Assembly: GCA_946965045.2 (NCBI GenBank)
Contig: OX337235.1
Coordinates: forward strand, 1,178,001 to 1,242,000
Source of the DNA: Epithemia pelagica
Lineage: Eukaryota; Bacillariophyta; Bacillariophyceae; Surirellales; Surirellaceae
DNA: 64,000 nucleotides
Direction: 5' to 3'
Within the stretch, counting starts at the first letter, position 1. Each line of letters begins with the position of its first letter. This document shows positions 57,920 through 64,000 of this stretch, piece by piece. Position numbers and translations under genes: made by a program. The notes beneath the pieces were generated by a model. The model searched no databases. It had not been told where the DNA came from and worked only from the letters and a program-made list of their open reading frames with translations.

Positions 57920-59879
57920 TTATTCATCGGTAAGGCGGTCCGATCCAGATTCTTCTTCACTAATCTCCATCTTGTTGTTCGACTCAAGGTCGGCAAATCG
58001 CAAGGAATTCATGGCTCGTCGCTTCTTGGTCACCCATACTCCAATATCTTCATCATCACCGTCTAACAAGAGCAGTTCCCATCCCTCCAAGAATCGAGGC
58101 AACCAGTAGAGACGCCCGGGAATGCACAGCAAGGTCATAAAGGGGAAGACAATGGAAATGGCCGACATGTTTTGGACAAAAAAGACGAGTCCGAAAAAGA
58201 CCAATTGCAAGATCGTGTACAGGTGTACCTTGGGTTTGTCCATGTATCGGTTAAAGACCGTGTCGGGGTACTTGCTGGGTTGTTGCAACCACAGCAAGAT
58301 ACGGTTCCAGAATTGCATGGCGGGCAGAGCAGAAAGACCCATGAACAAAAAGACACCGTACAAGACAGGCATGGGCAAGAGTTGCAAGACCTTGAGGACC
58401 AAAAGAGACAAACCAACCATTAAATGGGAAAAGAACATGGTCAATCGAGTTTCTTGGACGGAAATGATGTTGCCATCCTTGTCCTTTTCAGCCAAACTGT
58501 TGAGGTGGATAATACAAGGTACCGTGGTGGCAACCAACCAGGGAAGTCCGAGACATCCGTTGATAAAGTTGAAGAGACCACTGAGGCACAAATCGTAGTT
58601 GTAGGCTTCTCCATGTTGCAAGTTATGACTCTTGTGGTTGATCAAATGCCACGTGATACCATTGTCCAAGAAGCACAACAAAAACGCTCCCAGAGCAGGA
58701 GCGGCAGTGACAATTGGAACCCATCCCTTGCCATTCAAATCCGAGAAATCCACAAACCACGAACGAGCACCAGCAGCTTCGGCTTGATCCGGACAATCGT
58801 CTGGAAAGAATGTGAGACAAGTGCTGTCACAGCATTGGTATGTCGGCTCAAAGCGATCGGGTACATTGAGTTGTTCTGTCTCGATACTGGGGAACAAGAA
58901 TTCTTTGATCATGGTGGTAATCAAGACTGAGAGGGTCACGGCGAAGTCATGGATCGAGGTACGGACCCCTTGGTTACAGAAGAAGGATGACGTCTTGAAG
59001 CTTCGGAAAAAGAAGATGAGCGCGGTCGTACCGAAACCAAGAAGAGTGCTCAACAAGGCAACTTCCAGGTAACTGTAATCTTCATCGTCGACGTAGTCTT
59101 CATGAGACTTGTGGTTAGGGTCAAAGTATCGCAAAATACCAACTTGAGAAAAGGGATCACCGACGGCATCCAACACAAAGATACTGACAATCAAGAGGGC
59201 AAAGATTTCATCCGTGAATCGAGTGGCCAGACGAACGACGCGGGTCAAGTCAAAAAATCCAGCCAAGACACAGTAGAACAAGAGCCAGCACGAAGTCCAG
59301 GCATTGAAGGTCAAATATGGGACATCGATGCTGTCGGCAATGCGAATGACAGCCTTGGTAAAGGCAAGCACAGGTCCTGTAGAACCAATGATGCACTGCA
59401 TTGACGAAACAATAGTGTGAGATATGAAAAGCGGGCCAAAGAAGGTATTTTCGGTGCTTTCATGCTCTCGAACGTACCATGGGCATACCGCCAATCATAC
59501 TGTACGCGATGCCGACCCATGTGGTGGCCAAAATTGTTTCGACGGCACCAATTCGATTGTCCGTCTCCTTGCCGTACACGGCTCCAAAGGTGAGAGTGGG
59601 TGCAATGACGGAAATGAACATGAGCAAGGTAACAGCAATGGTTTTCTGGTTGAAGTTGGTAACCTCCTTGACCCAATGAGTTCCCACGGTTCGCTTGAAA
59701 TCGTTAATAATACCCGTACCCCATCCCTGGGCCTCGTCCATGTGGACCTGGCCGGCTCCTTCGACCAAGTCCGCGTTTGCCACAGGACCTGTGTACTTTT
59801 CAACCGATGTCACCACCGTTTGATCTTCGGTCTTTTTCGTGGCCTTGGTGTGGTCTTCAATGTTGTTCTGGTCCGCCAT
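57920..59879 (-). CDS. SLC4-family bicarbonate transporter, one intron
   Basis: A plasma-membrane (or plastid-envelope) HCO3- transporter relevant to the diatom carbon-concentrating mechanism. Exon 1 is 59879-59478 and exon 2 is 59395-57920. The intron is 82 bp (59396-59477; donor GTACGT, acceptor TGCAG, phase 0). The splice restores the SLC4 hallmark GGMPMCIIGSTGPVLAF. The product has 625 residues, like the known diatom SLC4 proteins. About 12-14 membrane spans lie between residues 100 and 560. The long extracellular loop (about 305-345) has several Cys (YQCCDSTCLTFFPDDCPDQ). Conserved NAWTSCWLLFYC, DEIFALLIVSIFVLDA and FLDNGITWHLINHKSHNLQHGEAYNYDL blocks are present. The C-terminal tail is cytosolic and acidic. 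The chosen ATG gives MADQNNIEDH with no signal peptide. Confidence 0.95.
59396..59477 (-). other. intron of the SLC4 gene
   Basis: 82 bp, donor GTACGT and acceptor TGCAG on the minus strand; splicing joins GGMPM to CIIGSTG. Confidence 0.92.
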
Positions 59880-62021
59880 GATGTGAAGAAGTGTTTCAGA
59901 ATACTTTGAATCGAGGTTGTTGGACTGGTGGTCGTCGCAATTGTTCAACCAAAGAAATTATGAGACTGTGGAAGGTCGACCCACTTTTGTTGAGACTTGC
60001 CAAAAGTTGACATGACATCTTTGTCGTCTGACGGATGGAAGTGGAAAGAAGCTGAGATTCCAACTGGAGGACAAGCCGCATATCGCAATGCACTGATGTT
60101 TTCTCTCCCGACTCCCGACGCTCAAATCACCTCTCTCCCACCGAGTTACCAATTACCAAAGTCCACAATCAAACAATATTCCTACTTCTACGAAGTTTTC
60201 CCTTCTACTTTCCGTTCGCCTGTCTCCAAGTCTCAGTCAAGTCTCTGGTTGCAATTCGCATTCTCTTTCTCATTTCCTCGTACGAGTCGAGTATGTTAGT
60301 TCACAGAAACAGAAAACAGATAGCATAGATGTGGTGCAAACTTTGTTTCTTTTTCTTGTTGTTTTTGCTTCCTTTTGGACTTTGGACAATTTCCGTCTCC
60401 TGAGCGGTTGATCCCAGTTCTTTAATCATCACTTATAGCTATGATGTCTCGGATTGGCGAGGAGGTGTGGATATCGATTTCTTTTTAACTGACGTCATAC
60501 ATTCGATTCACGGAAAAATCTGTGTCTGAGAGATGTGCGGTTGGGAATTGGGAATGTTTCGAAATCTTCGAAAGATCCCCCAATTTCCCCCATAAAATCT
60601 GATCAATGATCAACCATGTCTCATTTCTTCTTCTCTCTTGGTATAATTTTCCACAACAATGAGTCCACTGCCGTCTGCTAATGGAAATAATGAAGATTAA
60701 AATTCGTGCAGAGATAGGGACCTGAATATCCACGCCATTTCTGGATCCGATTAGGATTTGGGAGTAGGTGTCGTTTATGAGCCCTTCCAGGTCCCTTTCT
60801 TCAGCGCTGTCTCTTCTCCAGGAGTTTCTTGCCGTGGACAAAGTTTGACCGACAGTCATAATCACTTGATACTTCGTGTTACGTGGAATAATGTTGCAGC
60901 AGGAATTTGTTCTATCTTCACGAACTTGTCTTTTGGGTATTCAAATCAATCTAGAAGATTGTCAAAGTCGGTACCTAGCTCGGTCGCTCGGAATGTCAAG
61001 GAAAACAAGGAATGAAAAGACAAAGGAGAAGGAGAAGAAGAAGGTTCATGTTGGCTTTGATTTGTTTTACGGAACTGTTTAAACATGTACTAGCTAATAT
61101 ATCAAATCCCATGACCTTCTTGGGACAGCGGCATATTGCTACTGTCGATCTTTCCATGGTCTCTTGTGCCACCGACGACCAGATTCTATAATTGAATAAA
61201 AATTTATGGGCGTGTGTTGTTTTCTGTTCACAATTCATGTTCATGTCTTCCAAACACACATTGTGAGACGGCAGAGGATCGTTCATTCGAGTTCGAGTGT
61301 CTTTGATGTGACCAGTGACAACTGAAAAAGTCGAAAGTCGAAATCCGAAGCACCCCGTGACCAGCCAAACGGTCTTAACGATGATCTAAGATCTAAATAA
61401 GTACCTCTAACCTATACGAATACACGTTGGATACATCACCACCGATCCGAACCTGTTGCTTGTAACTTGCGGTTTGCTAGAGTCATTTTAGGATGAAAAG
61501 TCCGGTCTGAAACACTGGAAACTCCAAACTCGGTATTCTCATTTTACTTGTTGGTCAGCAATGACCAGCCCCAACGAGAACTGTCGGTGAGCGAATAGAA
61601 ATGACGACAACTTATTGATATTATTTGCGTAAACGTGCTTCGAATCGAACGCTCCTCCGAGAAATGTTCATGAACCAGGGACATCCTTCAAAATGTCAGA
61701 GTTCGAATTGCGGTGGCAGCGCTCAACGTAAAGGAAGGGAAGATTGTCGTTCGAATGTTCGAATGCCTACCTACGCTCATGGACAAAAGAAACCCCTTGA
61801 ACACTCTACTTTCCAGGGAGACATTCAAATCGGATTTCGCGTCCTTCGATTTTAATTCAATAGAGCTGAACGACAAAACGCGATGTTCGCAACCGATCGC
61901 CTTAAAGTGTCGCCCACATCTGACATTCATTCCATGGAAGCCGCTCTTTTTAAAACTTTAACACAACCTTAGGAGCTCTCACCTCCATGTCATCTGTCTC
62001 CCGCAACATGAAACGAGAGAC
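59880..62021. other. intergenic, SLC4 upstream region
   Basis: 2.1 kb with no supported gene. A perfect CRE palindrome sits at 60490-60497, 611 bases upstream of the SLC4 ATG. A polypurine GAAGGAGAAGAAG run is at 61029-61042. Small frames on both strands lack domains. Confidence 0.5.
60490..60497. promoter_or_regulatory. CRE palindrome upstream of SLC4
   Basis: TGACGTCA. In Phaeodactylum, CRE-like elements upstream of carbonic anhydrase genes mediate CO2/cAMP repression. A single palindrome may also be chance. Confidence 0.4.
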
Positions 62022-63647
62022 TTAGCGACCACGAACCAAAGATACACATCCTCGTTTGTCGCAGACCAGAGTTCCGCCAGCGCGTGCGGCATTGGACCAG
62101 GGAATCGTTTGATGCTGCAGTAACTTCCATTCGCCTTCCCCATCTTTGATCCAGTTTTGTTGCGCTAAAAGAGAAGCATCAATGACATCCATACCGACGT
62201 CAGGAAATTCCACCACCGTGGAATAAGCGCGATCTTCGAACATAACCACGTCGGCATCTGCAACTCTCATGCCTGATGGTCGGTTGCCTTCCTTCAAACA
62301 CAGTGCCCAGGGATCCAACCGTCCTCCTTCATTCATAATGTCTGTCACTGGTGGTGACAATGAAGCATTGTCACTTGAATTGTTCGGAAAGATTCCGGAA
62401 CACATGGCGGTTTCGTCTCCTTCTGTCAACGCGCTGTAGAACTGCTTTAGCCTGTCGTAAACTAAACCTTCCTTTTCATTTATCTCGTTCTCCGAGGATG
62501 ACTCAGACGCGCTGCTCTTAGATAAAAGAGGGCTGTCGTCCTCGTCTAAGACAATCGTTGGTCTCATGTGTTGTCCCATGAGTTGAATCCACGATGGGAT
62601 ACTTCCCTGTCCAGAACCAAACGATCTTCCGAGTGCTGAGAGACCAAACCACTTGAAGTTTCCCAAAGTGCTGTCATCACTCTCGGGAGATCCGTCGTTT
62701 GATGTCGTGGATGTGGACGATAGCTCGCTGAAATAAGACTTCCACTCAGCAGCATTGCCTGGAGCTGCCAACCATGGTTGTTGTCCCCTGCTTCGAAGGG
62801 TTGACGCATCTAAACCCCAGTCCACAGGTGTGGAATCGTCAGACGGAATGGGAACAACGACAGTCTCGGATTGTACCAGTCGTCGGGAGAGTACAAACAG
62901 CTGTTCCAGGGCTTGTTTGAGTGAATCTTTGGTGCCAAAGAGGGCCAGCACACGTAGTGTTCGAGATCCTTGGAGTTGTCGAATCGTCTGGGTAGAGGAT
63001 TCGTACATGGAATCGGACAAAACTGATTTGGCGGGCATTCGAATGGGAAGCTCCAATGCCTGAAGTTCCTTTTCAAGTCGCGTCAGTTGACGATTTCGGC
63101 GTCGGCACTCCCGCACAAAATTCGCTGCAAAAGCAAGACCAGCACCAATGCAAAGAGCAGTTGTTGTCATTGGTTCACCCCCGCTGAATGTGGACAGCGT
63201 CGCACTTCCACCACTGTCTTGCATCATGGGAAGGGATGAGGAAGATGAGCTCACAATCGACGGATAGGAAAAGGAAAAGAATGCTGCCAATAAACTCAAG
63301 TTGATCCGCAAGGGTTCACTTTGATTCAAGCTATTGTACTTGGCCAATGCATCTCCTCGAACACCTCGTAGGGTATACACGTCAAAGGTCGGTTTGGTCA
63401 AATCGTATGCCTTGTAATCCTCTCGGTCGTTATTGTCATTGTAAGACAAAAGCAAGGGTGACGGTCTATTCTTTACGACTTTGTCTCGTTTGGGGCTGAA
63501 TCGATTCGGAAGGAACGATGCTTTTGTTTGTGTTCGAGTTGGATTGGCAAAAGCGGTGCATAGGTTCAATGAATTGAAGGAAACAACGATCCATAGCACC
63601 GTAACCCACATGTATTTGACGAAAGCGTTTGTAAAGGGTAATCTCAT
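62022..63647 (-). CDS. plastid protein resembling LPA1 (photosystem II accumulation), with SnoaL-like C-terminus
   Basis: A 541-residue single-exon protein. A hydrophobic N-terminus ending in LCTAF-ANP fits the signal peptide and Phe cleavage site of diatom plastid import. TLRGVRGDALAKYNSLNQ and a following hydrophobic segment (LRINLSLLAAFFSF) precede a second span near residue 165. Then comes a coiled region (RECRRRNRQLTRLEKELQALELPIRMP) and a domain with LRVLALFGTKDSLKQALEQL. The C-terminal 130 residues resemble the SnoaL/NTF2-like fold (DRLKQFYSALTEGDETAM, LAQQNWIKDGEGEWKLLQHQTIPWS, GTLVCDKRGCVSL). The central blocks recall LPA1/REP27-type proteins that assist photosystem II D1 assembly and repair; this assignment is from memory of the family and moderate. 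Confidence 0.62.
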   Translation of the reverse strand: MRLPFTNAFVKYMWVTVLWIVVSFNSLNLCTAFANPTRTQTKASFLPNRFSPKRDKVVKNRPSPLLLSYNDNNDREDYKAYDLTKPTFDVYTLRGVRGDALAKYNSLNQSEPLRINLSLLAAFFSFSYPSIVSSSSSSLPMMQDSGGSATLSTFSGGEPMTTTALCIGAGLAFAANFVRECRRRNRQLTRLEKELQALELPIRMPAKSVLSDSMYESSTQTIRQLQGSRTLRVLALFGTKDSLKQALEQLFVLSRRLVQSETVVVPIPSDDSTPVDWGLDASTLRSRGQQPWLAAPGNAAEWKSYFSELSSTSTTSNDGSPESDDSTLGNFKWFGLSALGRSFGSGQGSIPSWIQLMGQHMRPTIVLDEDDSPLLSKSSASESSSENEINEKEGLVYDRLKQFYSALTEGDETAMCSGIFPNNSSDNASLSPPVTDIMNEGGRLDPWALCLKEGNRPSGMRVADADVVMFEDRAYSTVVEFPDVGMDVIDASLLAQQNWIKDGEGEWKLLQHQTIPWSNAARAGGTLVCDKRGCVSLVRGR

Positions 63648-64000
63648 GGTAGGATCCCTTGTCTACTGATAATGTCGTCAAGGAGAAAGACCTCCCTCGT
63701 CATCGTTACCAAGAAAATGATGAGTGGATCATCCCAACGCATCGACGTCATGAAAACGCGATTCATAAACGACTAATCCACGATTCGAAGTGTTGTTCAA
63801 CTAGCCAGTCAGGATACATGGGCCATGGCCAGAAGTATAGTTGGAGAAGCAGTAATGGTCACGGTCTAAGATAAAGAGGAATTGTAGTCACTTGATGAGG
63901 CTGGTCCTGTAACCACTCAAAGCTCAGGGACGTCCGGTCAATCTTGAATCAGTCCATCCATACCTTGGAATTGTATGTAACTCTCACGGTTTCTTCAGAA
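63648..64000. other. 5' flank of the plastid protein gene to the window edge
   Basis: 353 bases; no supported gene. A half-CRE (GACGTCA) is at 63744-63750. Confidence 0.45.

Overview
The window is nuclear DNA from a diatom, probably pennate. It contains two fucoxanthin-chlorophyll binding (FCP) light-harvesting genes whose products start with a signal peptide and an A-S-A-F plastid cleavage motif. It also has diatom-type Ty1/copia elements, short GT-AG introns of about 80-250 bp and an SLC4 bicarbonate transporter. No species can be named from sequence alone. There is no CRISPR array, no rRNA and no tRNA that I could recognise.

Positions 1-28,851 are an FCP tandem pair blown apart by mobile DNA. 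The two nearly identical FCP genes (819-1538 and 28135-28851) now lie 26.6 kb apart. The spacer resolves into three insertions with exact target-site duplications (TSDs). The first is a 7.7-kb non-LTR retrotransposon (LINE) on the minus strand, 2289-18395, with a 17-bp TSD. The second is an 8.38-kb copia element at 4606-12989 that lies inside LINE ORF2, with 783-bp LTRs and TSD AGGTT. The third is a 9.3-kb copia element at 18495-27831 with 523-bp LTRs and TSD GCAAG. Its right LTR is itself interrupted by a 1.6-kb non-coding insert at 25966-27583. That insert carries an elaborate hairpin, short direct terminal repeats and a T-depleted tract, and I cannot assign it to a known class. Removing the three retrotransposons leaves an ancestral spacer of about 1.13 kb.

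Positions 29,875-63,647 are gene-dense single-copy DNA. In order: an unknown acidic protein (-); a TauD/TfdA dioxygenase fused to an HTTM membrane domain (-), divergent from an MFS transporter (+); a secreted Cys-rich/YWTD-type protein (+); phosphoserine phosphatase (-); a Golgi-type sulfotransferase-like protein (-); a histidine-phosphatase (PGM) family enzyme (-); a GT32-type glycosyltransferase (+); ribosomal protein eS28 (+, apparently with an ATG-only first exon); an ArfGAP (+, one intron); an AIM24-family protein (-); an F-box/beta-helix protein (-, two introns); an SLC4 bicarbonate transporter (-, one intron); and a plastid LPA1-like photosystem II protein (-).

Functional themes are plastid light harvesting and photosystem II maintenance, inorganic carbon uptake, secretory-pathway glycan modification and serine synthesis. 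The strongest candidates for something undescribed are the structured insert in the copia LTR, the TauD-HTTM fusion with its divergent transporter, and the tRNA-Asn anticodon-arm primer site shared by both copia elements.
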